From: Aestuariibaculum suncheonense
GTDB taxonomy: Bacteria > Bacteroidota > Bacteroidia > Flavobacteriales > Flavobacteriaceae
Assembly: GCF_014596935.1 (NCBI RefSeq)
Contig: NZ_JACVXC010000001.1
Coordinates: 802,783-866,782, forward strand
DNA length: 64,000 nt
Direction of reading: 5' to 3'
Position numbers and translations under genes: made by a program. Shown here piece by piece: positions 45,130 to 53,840 of this stretch (position 1 is the stretch's first letter; each line of letters begins with the position of its first letter). The notes beneath the pieces are model-generated. The model made no database searches. It saw only the letters and a program-made list of their open reading frames with translations, and was not told the DNA's origin.

Positions 45130-46440
45130 TTATGCAGCCGAAGCTAATTCCATCAAAATTGTACAGACAATTGCTGAAATGGTTCCAATGGCGTATCCGA
45201 AAACCGCTAGTAAAACGCCCACAGTTGCTAGTGACGGATGAAAAGCTGAAGCGACAATAGGGGCAGAGGCTGCTCCACCAACATTTGCCTGACTTCCTAC
45301 AGCTAAAAAGAAATAAGGTGCTTTTATAAGTTTGGCAACTAATATTAGTAATCCGGCGTGAATACTCATCCAGACTAAACCGACAGCAATAAGACCGATG
45401 TTATCAAAAATTAATTTTAAATCCATTTTCATTCCGATGGAGGCTACAAGAATATAGATGAATACACTACCTATTTTACTGGCTCCGGCGCCTTCATAGT
45501 TTTTAGCCTTGGTATAGGAAAGCAGAATAGCTATAACAGTTGCTAAACTAATCATCCAGAAGAATTCTGAGTCTAAGAAGGTAAACATGTTTCTGATGGT
45601 AGCATTTTCAATAGATGAAACGATACTTCCAAAGAATGGCGCTAAATACTCAGCTAAAAAATGAGCCATACTTACGGTCCCGAAAGCAATAGAAAGCATA
45701 AGCATATAGTCTGTTAAAGTAGGATTCTTTTTAATGCTTTCAGTAAATTGAGACACCTTGTCTTTTAAGCTATCAATAGACGAGGTGTCGGCCTTTAACC
45801 ACTTGTTAATTTTATCGCGTTTACCAATACCTATTAATAAAATGGCCATCCAGATATTCGCAACAACAATATCAACGAAAACCATTCCGCCGTAAAGTTT
45901 TTGGTTATATCCGTAAATTTCAAGCATGGCAGTTTGATTCGCACCACCACCAATCCAGCTACCAGCTAGAGTAGATAGTCCGCGCCATACGGCATCAGGT
46001 CCGGCACCACCAACGGTTTCTGGAGAAATTATAGAAATTAAAAGAATCGCTATAGGCCCGCCAATGATAATACCTACGGTTCCAGTGAAAAACATGATAA
46101 GGGCGCGCCAACCTAAGTTAAAAACGGCTTTTAAATCGATACTTAATGTCATTAATACGAGTGCAGCAGGTAGTAAAAACCGACTTGTAATAAAGTAAAT
46201 GTTACTTTTATGTTTTACGACTTCCTGAGCTTCGTTTATCGTTTCCCATTCAGGTGAGATTAATCCTATAGAAGTTAATACAGCAGGAACCATATAGGCC
46301 ATAAACAAGCCTGGAACAATTTTGTAAAATTTAGGCCAAAATCCTGAGGTTCTAGATTCCGTGTAAAAAACAAAACCCAGAGATAACATTAATAGTCCAA
46401 ATGTAATGGTGTCGTTAGTAAATAAAGGTGAATTGTGCAT
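45130..46440 (-). CDS. DUF819 family membrane protein
   Basis: This 436-residue inner-membrane protein has about 11 membrane helices and the conserved segments WIGGGANQTAMLE and GSQANVGGAASAPIVASAFHP, both typical of DUF819 (YjcL-like). The paired glycine-rich half-repeats suggest a secondary transporter; substrate unknown. ATG 46440 (MHNSPLF) is preferred to an upstream frame at 46467. Confidence 0.88.
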   Translation of the reverse strand: MHNSPLFTNDTITFGLLMLSLGFVFYTESRTSGFWPKFYKIVPGLFMAYMVPAVLTSIGLISPEWETINEAQEVVKHKSNIYFITSRFLLPAALVLMTLSIDLKAVFNLGWRALIMFFTGTVGIIIGGPIAILLISIISPETVGGAGPDAVWRGLSTLAGSWIGGGANQTAMLEIYGYNQKLYGGMVFVDIVVANIWMAILLIGIGKRDKINKWLKADTSSIDSLKDKVSQFTESIKKNPTLTDYMLMLSIAFGTVSMAHFLAEYLAPFFGSIVSSIENATIRNMFTFLDSEFFWMISLATVIAILLSYTKAKNYEGAGASKIGSVFIYILVASIGMKMDLKLIFDNIGLIAVGLVWMSIHAGLLILVAKLIKAPYFFLAVGSQANVGGAASAPIVASAFHPSLATVGVLLAVFGYAIGTISAIVCTILMELASAA

Positions 46441-46693
46441 TATTATATTTATATTTTGGTGGGGCAAATTAGTAATAATAAGTGAATTCGATGGGTATTT
46501 TAATAAGGAATTAAGAAGGTATAAGTGTAAGGTAGAGAAGGGAATAAAATATTTAAAAGATAAAGTACCCTTTGAAATTTAGTTTGGCACAGTAATTGGT
46601 TTCTTATTTACAGTTGCATTCATATAAAAGTTTATTGAGTGGTTACTTTAAGCTTTTGAATTGCATTTCATATTTTTGGTTGGTTAGTTAAAG

Positions 46694-46723
46694 AAAAAAG
46701 CATCCCATTTGGATGCTTTTTTT
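46694..46723. terminator. Orphan bidirectional terminator
   Basis: The stem AAAAAAGCATCC/GGATGCTTTTTT with loop CATTT has no gene ending near it on either strand. It lies in the 664-bp gap 46441-47104, whose left part (46441-46690) shows nothing else except a lone TATTTTTG at about 46670. Confidence 0.75.
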
Positions 46724-46801
46724 CATTGATTATCCATTATTAGAAAGGTCATGAGTTTCTTTTAATTCCAGATTTTCTACAAAATATTTAACATCTAAAC
46801 G

Positions 46802-46886
46802 ATGTATTTCGTCGATAAAATACTATTTTTAATCTACAAATGTTAAAATTTAATGCATTTCATCGAATATTAATGCTTTTTATCGT
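46802..46886 (+). promoter_or_regulatory. Array of direct-repeat sites upstream of the small-RNA promoter
   Basis: ATGTATTTCGTCGA (46802) and ATGCATTTCATCGA (46853) are near copies. Each is followed at +20 bp by a weaker half: ACTATTTTTAATC (46822) and ATGCTTTTTATCG (46873). Two direct halves two helical turns apart is the arrangement bound by LytTR-type regulators. The downstream pair abuts the -33 box. Confidence 0.5.
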
Positions 46887-46914
46887 TGAGTAATGTTTAA
46901 TAATTATATATTTG
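46886..46914 (+). promoter_or_regulatory. Promoter of the putative small RNA
   Basis: TTG (46886-46888), an 18-bp spacer and TATATTTG (46907-46914) match the consensus fully. Confidence 0.72.
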
Positions 46915-46918
46915 AAGT

Positions 46919-47058
46919 GTACTAAATAATATACTTTTTAGTTCAATGGATTAATTAATTAATATTTGCATTATGTTGTTATTAAGGAAACCCTAAATCT
47001 ACATCGTAATATAAAAGCAAATTAGAAAAGACCGAGTTTGAGGGAACTCGGTTTTTTT
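46919..47058 (+). ncRNA. Putative small RNA of about 140 nt
   Basis: The span runs from a predicted start after a good promoter to a terminator (ACCGAGTT/AACTCGGT, 47031-47052, T-run to 47058). The only ORF inside is ATG-to-TAA of seven codons (MLLLRKP, 46973-46996). No known RNA family is recognised. Upstream regulator-like repeats suggest controlled expression. Confidence 0.5.
47031..47058 (+). terminator. Terminator of the putative small RNA
   Basis: The stem ACCGAGTT/AACTCGGT with loop TGAGGG is followed by seven T. Confidence 0.88.
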
Positions 47059-47104
47059 GTTTTCCATAGTTTGAGATAGCTGCATTTTATTTATTTTAGC
47101 ATGC

Positions 47105-47770
47105 ATGAGCAGCTTAATAAAATACCTTTTCTTTTTCTTTATTTCATATTCATTTGCACAATTACCTGAGGGGTTTGTATATGCTAAAGAAGTGATTCCA
47201 GATTTAGATGTAGATTTACGTTATTATTCCTCTAATAATTTTGTGGGCCAACCCGTAAAAGGATATAAATCGCATCAATTGATTCTTACTCGACAAGCGG
47301 CGGAAGCATTAAAACACGTTCAGGATGAGCTGCAAAATCAGAATTTGTGTTTAATGGTATTTGATGGTTACAGACCACAGCAGGCAGTTAATCATTTTAT
47401 GAGTTGGGCAAGAGATTTAAATGATACGGTAAATAAGCAAAGGTTTTATCCTGATGTGGATAAACAGCATCTTTTTAAAGAAGAATACATTGCTACACGC
47501 TCCGGACACAGTAAAGGGAGCACCGTTGATTTGACTATAATTGATGGAAACACCGGAGATCCCTTGGATATGGGCAGTGATTTTGATTTTTTTGGTGAAG
47601 CGTCATGGGTAAATTACAGCCATATTACTGATGCTCAAAAAGCCAATCGCAGGTTGCTTCAACAGGTTATGTTAAAGTATGGCTTTAGAAATTACGCTAA
47701 AGAATGGTGGCATTTTACCTTAAAAAACGAACCTTTCCCTACAACATATTTTGATTTTCCGGTGGAGTAA
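47105..47770 (+). CDS. M15-family D-Ala-D-Ala dipeptidase (VanX/DdpX-like)
   Basis: This 221-residue exported enzyme has a signal peptide (ending SYSFAQ, residue 19). The VanX-type active site is complete: Arg90 (FDGYRP), His135 and Asp142 in SGHSKGSTVDLT, Glu200 and His203 in EWWHF. It should hydrolyse D-Ala-D-Ala in the periplasm. No vanH, vanA or regulator gene is near, so salvage of cell-wall dipeptides is more likely than vancomycin resistance. Convergent with the helicase gene; stops are 3 bp apart. Confidence 0.92.
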   Translation: MSSLIKYLFFFFISYSFAQLPEGFVYAKEVIPDLDVDLRYYSSNNFVGQPVKGYKSHQLILTRQAAEALKHVQDELQNQNLCLMVFDGYRPQQAVNHFMSWARDLNDTVNKQRFYPDVDKQHLFKEEYIATRSGHSKGSTVDLTIIDGNTGDPLDMGSDFDFFGEASWVNYSHITDAQKANRRLLQQVMLKYGFRNYAKEWWHFTLKNEPFPTTYFDFPVE

Positions 47771-47773
47771 TTT

Positions 47774-49015
47774 TTAATACCAGCGTTTCTTTTTCTTTTT
47801 AGAACCTTCGCTTTTACGCCCTTTTTTATGTTTACTTCCCTGTGTTTTCGATTTGTGAATTTCAGGTTTCGATTTCGGATCTAAGGGATAAGGATGGTCT
47901 TCAATAACATCCAATTGTAATTGAATAAGTTGCTGAATGTTGGTGATATATGTTTTTTCATCAGCGGAGCATAGAGAATATGCCGTTCCGCTTTTTCCGG
48001 CTCTGGCGGTTCTGCCAATACGGTGCACGTAAGTTTCCGGTACGTTTGGTAAATCGAAATTAATAACGGCATCTAATTCGTTAATATCAATACCACGGGC
48101 GGCAACATCGGTAGCAATTAAAATATTTACATAGCCGTTTTTGAATTTATTTAAAGCTTCCTGACGTAAATTCTGTGTTTTGTCGCCGTGAATGCTCTCC
48201 ACCTTATAACCATTCTTTAATAGGGTTTGTTCTAATTTATCTACACCAAATTTAGTGCGTCTGAAAATAAGGATACTTCCTTTTATGGTATTTCTTAATA
48301 AGTGCAAACACAGTTCAATTTTATTGCGTTTCGGTACATAATATAACACTTGATTAATGTTTCTAGAAGTAGACGAATTGGTAGCCACTTCAATACGTTC
48401 CGGATTGTTTAGGATGGTATTGGCTAACTGTTCAACTTTATAAGGAATCGTTGCCGAAAACAATAAAATCTGTTTTTCTTTAGTACACAGACGTTCAATT
48501 TTTTTAACATCGTCAATAAAGCCCATGTCTAGCATTAAATCGGCTTCATCTAAAACTAAAGTCTCAACATAATCTAGATTCAGTAAATCCTGTTTGTGTA
48601 AATCTAAAAGTCTTCCTGGTGTTGCAATTAAAATATCAACCCCTTTATTTAAAATGTCTTTTTGAGGTTCTATTGAAGTTCCTCCAAATACAACAGCCGT
48701 TCTTAAATTGGTGTAGGTACTGTAGGTTTTAAAATTTTCAAGAATTTGAACCGCTAATTCTCTGGTTGGGCTTACAATTAAAGCTTTTATTTTTTTTCCG
48801 TTTTTAGGTGCATCTTGATAATCGAATAGCGATTGCAAGATAGGAAGCGCGAAAGCAGCAGTTTTACCGGTTCCGGTTTGCGCAGATACAATAACATCTC
48901 TTTTGTCTAAAACGAATGGAATGGTTTTTTCCTGAACAAGTGTAGGATTGTCGTAACCGGCTTCGGCGATGGCTCTTAAAATGGGTTTATTTAATTGTAA
49001 GTCTTTAAATGACAT
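47774..49015 (-). CDS. DEAD-box RNA helicase, RhlE/DeaD-like
   Basis: This 413-residue ATP-dependent RNA helicase has the Q motif (about 21-33), AQTGTGKT (45-52), DEAD (156-159), SAT (187-189) and HRIGRTARAG, followed by a short basic tail (KKKKKRWY). It unwinds RNA in ribosome assembly or decay. RhlE-like by length and tail. Confidence 0.93.
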   Translation of the reverse strand: MSFKDLQLNKPILRAIAEAGYDNPTLVQEKTIPFVLDKRDVIVSAQTGTGKTAAFALPILQSLFDYQDAPKNGKKIKALIVSPTRELAVQILENFKTYSTYTNLRTAVVFGGTSIEPQKDILNKGVDILIATPGRLLDLHKQDLLNLDYVETLVLDEADLMLDMGFIDDVKKIERLCTKEKQILLFSATIPYKVEQLANTILNNPERIEVATNSSTSRNINQVLYYVPKRNKIELCLHLLRNTIKGSILIFRRTKFGVDKLEQTLLKNGYKVESIHGDKTQNLRQEALNKFKNGYVNILIATDVAARGIDINELDAVINFDLPNVPETYVHRIGRTARAGKSGTAYSLCSADEKTYITNIQQLIQLQLDVIEDHPYPLDPKSKPEIHKSKTQGSKHKKGRKSEGSKKKKKRWY

Positions 49016-49048
49016 AGTAATATTTTATGCCACAAAGATAAGGTAATT

Positions 49049-49429
49049 TTAAATGAGGATTTTTTTTATTTTAATGGCATTCCAGGTGTCATCAACCGAA
49101 AGCAGTTTTGTAGGTTTTAATCGGTAATCGCCTAAAAAGTCCCAATCGAATTCAATATGCAATTTAGAAATCTCGCTGATGGTCGTTTCATTTGGGTAAA
49201 ATACCCAAATAACGGAAGCATCTAATAAACGGGGGAACAGGGTAAGCATTTGGTTTACGAAATCTTCTTTGGTATCAACAAACACCAAAGCACACTCCAC
49301 ACAAGAGGTAGTTACTAAAGATTCTGAATAACTAATCTCGTCAAAAATGTCACTAAAGGATTCCGGTTTATTTAAAATATAAACGTCTTTAAAATGGTGA
49401 AGCTTTAATTTTTTTGGTAGTGTTCGCAT
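49049..49429 (-). CDS. DUF3052-like hypothetical protein
   Basis: This 126-residue protein resembles DUF3052: an N-terminal KKLKLHHFKDVYILNKPESF, a central ALVFVDTKEDFV and DASVIWVFYPN, and the end SVDDTWNAIKIKK. Function unknown. It precedes the helicase on the same strand (33-bp gap), so the two may be co-transcribed. Confidence 0.65.
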   Translation of the reverse strand: MRTLPKKLKLHHFKDVYILNKPESFSDIFDEISYSESLVTTSCVECALVFVDTKEDFVNQMLTLFPRLLDASVIWVFYPNETTISEISKLHIEFDWDFLGDYRLKPTKLLSVDDTWNAIKIKKILI

Positions 49430-49480
49430 ATTCTAAATATACAAAAAATATCAAGATCTTGAAAAAGGAAAGGTGGAATC

Positions 49481-50119
49481 CTATGAATTTACAAACCGTT
49501 TTAATTCCTCTCGTTTTTTAGGCGGAACGGAGTCGCTATTAATGATTTTTAGCAACAACTCCTGATCTTTTTCTGTATTATAAAGTAAATTAAAAAACTG
49601 ATGAATACTGATGCTATTCGGGGCTTTCTCAACAAGTTGAAATTCATCTCCGGCACTCACAAATCCTTCTTCTAAAACGCGAACATAAGTACCGGAAAAC
49701 CCATGAGCAATAAACTGTTTTAAAATGTCCTGAGAGCCGAATTTAACACCTAATTTCCAGCAAGGTTCACGAGGTTCTGTAATTTGAATCAAAGCAGAGC
49801 CTACTTTATAAATATCACCGACAAATATTTTAGTTTCATCAAGGTTGTCAACCGTTAAATTTTCTCCAAACATGCCATAGTTCCAGGTGAGGCTGGGGTA
49901 GAGTGTTTTCCAATAACCGTAGTGATTTTTAGAAAATAAATAACACGCTTTAAATTCTCCTCCATGATATTTTCTATCAATAACACTATCATTTTTTACG
50001 TCACTTTTTCCTAAAAAAATTGGCGTGTTTGTTGGGGTTTTGTAAATGCCTGTTTGTACCGGTTTGTTATTCCAGGTTACAGTTGTTGGGACGGCAATAT
50101 TAGTTGTTGTTATGTGCAT
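49481..50119 (-). CDS. MOSC domain protein
   Basis: This 212-residue protein has a MOSC beta-barrel (SDVKNDSVIDRKYHGGEFKACYLFSKNHY, GMFGENLTV, EPREPCWKLG with the conserved Cys), and a C-terminal helical part. MOSC proteins of the YiiM type handle molybdenum-cofactor-linked reductions; the substrate here is unknown. Confidence 0.9.
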   Translation of the reverse strand: MHITTTNIAVPTTVTWNNKPVQTGIYKTPTNTPIFLGKSDVKNDSVIDRKYHGGEFKACYLFSKNHYGYWKTLYPSLTWNYGMFGENLTVDNLDETKIFVGDIYKVGSALIQITEPREPCWKLGVKFGSQDILKQFIAHGFSGTYVRVLEEGFVSAGDEFQLVEKAPNSISIHQFFNLLYNTEKDQELLLKIINSDSVPPKKREELKRFVNS

Positions 50120-50268
50120 GACATGTGCTGTTTGGTTGTTGGTAGAAAGGTATCAAATTTTAGTGATGGAAAAAAATATAGAAAATTTTAAAACCGCAAC
50201 TTTCTTTTTTGCGTAGGTGTGGTAAGCCCCGAATATTGAAGTAATTATTAATCAATAAATTATACATT

Positions 50269-51312
50269 ATGAAAACAATTCAATTATTCGCATGCGGGGT
50301 TTTAGCATTCACACTAACCAATTGTCAAACCGAATCGGTAGACTCCTCAATGATAGATGGCTATAATAGTAAGGCCAGTAAATCTTACGAAATGGATGAA
50401 GCAATGAAAGGACATTCCGTGTATGTGTCATCAAATACTTCGGGGATGTTAAGCATTTTTAATGTGCAAGAAGCGTTAGAAATGCCAAGTATGAAAGTTT
50501 TAAGCTTACCTTATATGGATGCCGATGGCGTAGAATACGATGCTAATCGGGACGCAATTTATCAGGTAAACCGATCGGATAAAGCTTTGGTAGCTCTGTC
50601 CAATATTTCTGAAGCCATGAATGGCGATGTACTGATACCAACGGCGATGGGGCCATCGACTTTTGAAAATGGAAGAGGATCAGATTTATATAATAATAAA
50701 GTTGTGGTTGTTGATGATGTAACACCAGGGAAACTGGTGAGCTATCATGTAAATGAAGAGGTTATTTCTGATTTCAGACAATATCATGTGGGGTTTGAAG
50801 TTTGGGATGTTCATGTAAATGGTAAAGATTTGTGGGCGATTGAAGACGTATCAAGTAATCTAGTTTACTTCGAGAATTTTCATAACGCTAAAAGCGGCGA
50901 TTTAATGTATACAGCTAAAGTAGCAATCGAAGGTTTGGTGCGTACACATGGACTAGATTATGATGCAGGAACAGATACCATGGTATTAACCGATATAGGT
51001 TCTGCTTCGGGTATGCCTACTTCAGCTTCAGATGGTGCCTTAATAATAATTCACGATTTTTCAGCTAAATTCATGACTGCAGCCGAAAGTGGAATGATTG
51101 GTCTGGATGACCAGATTAGAATTGAGGGAGACTTAACGGAGTTAGGAAACCCTGTTGATGTTGCTATAAGTACAGATAAACATGCCATTTTTGTAGCCGA
51201 GCGCGCGCAGCAAAAATTATTGATTTTCGATATGCCTATGAGCAGTGGGAATTATGCGCCAGTCTACTCAAGTTCTGTTCCCGGAGCAAGCTCTGTAACT
51301 ATCGATTTTTAA
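50269..51312 (+). CDS. Hypothetical lipoprotein, possible beta-propeller
   Basis: This 347-residue lipoprotein has lipobox Cys19 (LTNCQTE). The body shows repeated units like a propeller (GHSVYVSSNTSGMLSIFNV, AIYQVNRSDKALVALSNI, HAIFVAERAQQKLLIFDM). No enzyme motif is seen. It stands alone and ends at a terminator. Confidence 0.72.
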   Translation: MKTIQLFACGVLAFTLTNCQTESVDSSMIDGYNSKASKSYEMDEAMKGHSVYVSSNTSGMLSIFNVQEALEMPSMKVLSLPYMDADGVEYDANRDAIYQVNRSDKALVALSNISEAMNGDVLIPTAMGPSTFENGRGSDLYNNKVVVVDDVTPGKLVSYHVNEEVISDFRQYHVGFEVWDVHVNGKDLWAIEDVSSNLVYFENFHNAKSGDLMYTAKVAIEGLVRTHGLDYDAGTDTMVLTDIGSASGMPTSASDGALIIIHDFSAKFMTAAESGMIGLDDQIRIEGDLTELGNPVDVAISTDKHAIFVAERAQQKLLIFDMPMSSGNYAPVYSSSVPGASSVTIDF

Positions 51313-51373
51313 TTAAAATATATAATTGTGAAATTTAATATCGGTTAAGGGATAACGTGTTAAATTCGTGAAT

Positions 51374-51400
51374 CTCTTGCTTCGAGAGCAAGAGGTTTTT
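51374..51400. terminator. Terminator between convergent genes
   Basis: The stem CTCTTGC/GCAAGAG with a 7-base loop is followed by GTTTTT. Confidence 0.75.
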
Positions 51401-51402
51401 CT

Positions 51403-52014
51403 TTAAGCAATTTGTTCCAAACCTCCAGGGAAAGGCCGGTAAGCATAATACTGCAGAACGTCTTCGAGAGCCAATTTAAGAGCTTTGTTAATGGGGACAA
51501 TGGTATGACCTAATTTAAAGTCTATTTGCGCCAGTTGCATATAGTAGTCGGTAAACATAGGAATGTACAATCCGGCATTAATGGCTTCCATAGTTTCATT
51601 ATAAAAATTCTGCTGATTTTCTTTTATAATTTTACAGGTTATCAAACGCTTTTTACCATATTTATCTCTTGATGCCGCATAACCAAAAAGTCTGCAAATG
51701 AGTCCGCGATAGCGATAGTTTTCACAGCTACCTAAAAGCGTATCGGTTAAATTTAAAGGACTGTATAAATGACAAACCGAATGCTTTGTTTTTGGTTTAA
51801 GAGTTTTTAAAGCATCTTCGGCTTTGCCGATTAGATACATATGAAAAGCCCAGGGAAGAAATTCCAATGGAGAAGCTTCAATAGTTGCATTGGTGCAACA
51901 ATTTCCGCAGCCAGTTAAACATTGTAATTTGGAGTGATTTTGAAATTGAGAAATCTCTAAATCGAGTTGGCTGAATAACGCTTCAACCAGTTTTACTTTT
52001 TGTTCTATTGACAT
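51403..52014 (-). CDS. YkgJ-family cysteine cluster protein (second)
   Basis: This 203-residue protein has the cluster CLTGCGNCC near residue 31-39 and later Cys residues (SVCHLY, SCENYRYRGLICRLFGY, ITCKI). Family proteins are thought to bind metal or Fe-S; no reaction known. ATG 52014 is chosen; an upstream frame to 52029 adds five residues. Related only distantly to the gene at 8891. Confidence 0.8.
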   Translation of the reverse strand: MSIEQKVKLVEALFSQLDLEISQFQNHSKLQCLTGCGNCCTNATIEASPLEFLPWAFHMYLIGKAEDALKTLKPKTKHSVCHLYSPLNLTDTLLGSCENYRYRGLICRLFGYAASRDKYGKKRLITCKIIKENQQNFYNETMEAINAGLYIPMFTDYYMQLAQIDFKLGHTIVPINKALKLALEDVLQYYAYRPFPGGLEQIA

Positions 52015-52097
52015 AAAAATGACACGCAAAAATATGTGCGAATGTAAACGAAAATTCGATTGTTTGTTACGGTGTTTATTTCTTTTTTAAGAATAAA

Positions 52098-52127
52098 AAA
52101 AGCCATCTTTAATTAAAGATGGCTTTT
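52098..52127. terminator. Palindromic bidirectional terminator
   Basis: A 30-bp perfect palindrome (AAAAGCCATCTTTAA and its complement) lies after the FKBP gene on the minus strand. Confidence 0.88.
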
Positions 52128-52150
52128 ATATTTTTTAAGGCTAAAAATGT

Positions 52151-52981
52151 TTAGTTTACAGACTTAAGCTCTATATCGAAAATTAAAACAGAACCCCCAG
52201 GAATTCCGTTATAATAATAGTTGCCATAGCCTAAATGAGAAGGGATATAAAGCGTGCCTTTACTGCCTTCGTTAAAATAAGGAATACCTTCTTTCCAGCC
52301 TTCAATCACCTGGTCTAGTGCAACAGTAGAGCCCGATACGGTGCTTTCTCCAAAAATATTACCATCTAAGAAAGAGCCGGTGTAAGCCACAGTTACTTTG
52401 TCTGAACTGGTAGGATAGACACCGGTTCCTGGTTCATTTATTACGTAATATAATCCAGAACCTGTGCTTTGAGCTTCAATGTTATTTTCGGTTAAATATT
52501 CTTGAATTTGAATATCGTTTTCTGTTTTGTAATTCACATAAACTAATTCAATATCAAAAATGATTACTGAGCCTGCCGGAATATCATTTTGTTTGCTACT
52601 CCCGTAGCCCAAATGTGCCGGAATGATTATTTTACCACGACCACCTTCTTTGAACTTTGTTAATCCTTCTGCAAAGCCAGGAATAACATATTGAAGGTAG
52701 AAAGAAGCGCCTTCAGTGCTTTCATCGAAAACGTCACCGTTGGTCAAATAACCTGTGTAAATCACTTTAACACGATCAGAGGCTTGCGTCGGCATTTCGC
52801 CCGTACCTTGCTCGTCAATAACATAGTACAAACCTGTAGCGGTTTTTTCAGCGGTTAAGTTGTTTTCAGAAATGTAAGCCTGAATTTCTTCATCGTTTTG
52901 AACACTGTAATCAACAGGTTCATCGGTACTACAAGACACAAAAAATAGAAATGCCGTAGCTAATACAAATAATTTTTTCAT
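52151..52981 (-). CDS. Tandem FKBP-type peptidyl-prolyl isomerase lipoprotein
   Basis: This 276-residue lipoprotein (lipobox Cys17, FFVSCSTDE) carries two FKBP domains in a row, about 30-150 and 152-276. Each has a helix (YISENNLTAE; YLTENNIEAQ), a GLYYVI strand, the VKVIYTGYL or VTVAYTGSF core and a final HLGYG...IPAGSVIIFDIEL type end. It should assist folding of envelope proteins. The second domain has changed some core residues (GNIFGEST for GDVFDEST), so it may be weaker. Confidence 0.9.
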   Translation of the reverse strand: MKKLFVLATAFLFFVSCSTDEPVDYSVQNDEEIQAYISENNLTAEKTATGLYYVIDEQGTGEMPTQASDRVKVIYTGYLTNGDVFDESTEGASFYLQYVIPGFAEGLTKFKEGGRGKIIIPAHLGYGSSKQNDIPAGSVIIFDIELVYVNYKTENDIQIQEYLTENNIEAQSTGSGLYYVINEPGTGVYPTSSDKVTVAYTGSFLDGNIFGESTVSGSTVALDQVIEGWKEGIPYFNEGSKGTLYIPSHLGYGNYYYNGIPGGSVLIFDIELKSVN

Positions 52982-53016
52982 AGTTTTTTAGGGCAAATAT
53001 AAAGCAACTTAATAAT

Positions 53017-53694
53017 TTAATCTACCTTTTTAAGCGTTAGTGTTTCGCTGCCGTTATCATCGAAAAATGAAAGGGTTAAATTATCCTGTTTATAACTCAC
53101 AGAGCTGTTCAGTGCTTTGTGGAAATTACTTGGAATAGTCATATCCGGACACATCTTTCTGGTAGCTGCGATGGGGCCGAAACTGATGTTTCTGGCTGTA
53201 ATGTTTTTAATCGCCCCGGTGAAATTATTACATCCATCAGTTCCGGAAATCTGCATTTTAGAAATGTTAATTTCCAGATTAGGTGTTTGTCTTGAATTGC
53301 TTATAGCACTGCCATGTATTGCGGTTACAGACCAAATGTCGTTTAATGCCATTTTAGGATCTTGCTTTTTTTCTAAAACTTTAACTAAGTTGTATTTAAT
53401 TGAAGAGGCATCAGCAGGAACGTCTTTAGTATCCAGTGCAGTTTCGGCTACTTCAATTTTTTGAAAATATCCAAATTCAAATTCAAAGCCTTCAATGGGT
53501 GCAGAGAATGTACTCCAGGTTGCTTTATCGACATCTGCTCCTTTATAAACTTGTAGACACTGCATTTTTCCGGCGCCAACACTGCAGTCGGTTTTTACAC
53601 TATTTACCCAGTAGGTGGTTGTTTTTATAGAATTACAAGATGTAAAAAGCGTAGCTATAATGGTTATTGGTAACATGGTTTTTAGTAATGACAT
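53017..53694 (-). CDS. DUF4377/META-domain lipoprotein
   Basis: This 225-residue lipoprotein has lipobox Cys20 (LFTSCNS), a DUF4377-like segment (YWVNSVKTDCSVGAGKMQCLQVYKG) and a C-terminal META/HslJ domain (LEINISKMQISGTDGCNNFTGAIKN, GPIAATRKMCPD). HslJ-like domains are linked to stress tolerance; the role here is not known. The FKBP gene follows after 35 bp on the same strand and may be co-transcribed. Confidence 0.85.
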   Translation of the reverse strand: MSLLKTMLPITIIATLFTSCNSIKTTTYWVNSVKTDCSVGAGKMQCLQVYKGADVDKATWSTFSAPIEGFEFEFGYFQKIEVAETALDTKDVPADASSIKYNLVKVLEKKQDPKMALNDIWSVTAIHGSAISNSRQTPNLEINISKMQISGTDGCNNFTGAIKNITARNISFGPIAATRKMCPDMTIPSNFHKALNSSVSYKQDNLTLSFFDDNGSETLTLKKVD

Positions 53695-53782
53695 ATCTCA
53701 ATATATTTAAAAGTTATTCTGTATCCTTTTCAAATGTCTTGCCAATTTTCAGATTAATAAGTTAATGAAATGTTATAAAAAT

Positions 53783-53817
53783 AAAAAGCCTCATTTAAAT
53801 TAATAAAATGAGGCCTT
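53783..53817 (-). terminator. Terminator of htpG
   Basis: The stem GCCTCATTT/AAATGAGGC (53788-53796 and 53806-53814) is followed on the minus strand by a T-run. Confidence 0.78.
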
Positions 53818-53840
53818 AAATTATAGAAAGTAATTAATGT

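Noticed and set aside
47105-47770. VanX-like enzyme as a vancomycin-resistance gene
   Set aside because: There is no vanH, vanA or two-component regulator nearby; the same enzyme type salvages D-Ala-D-Ala in many bacteria.
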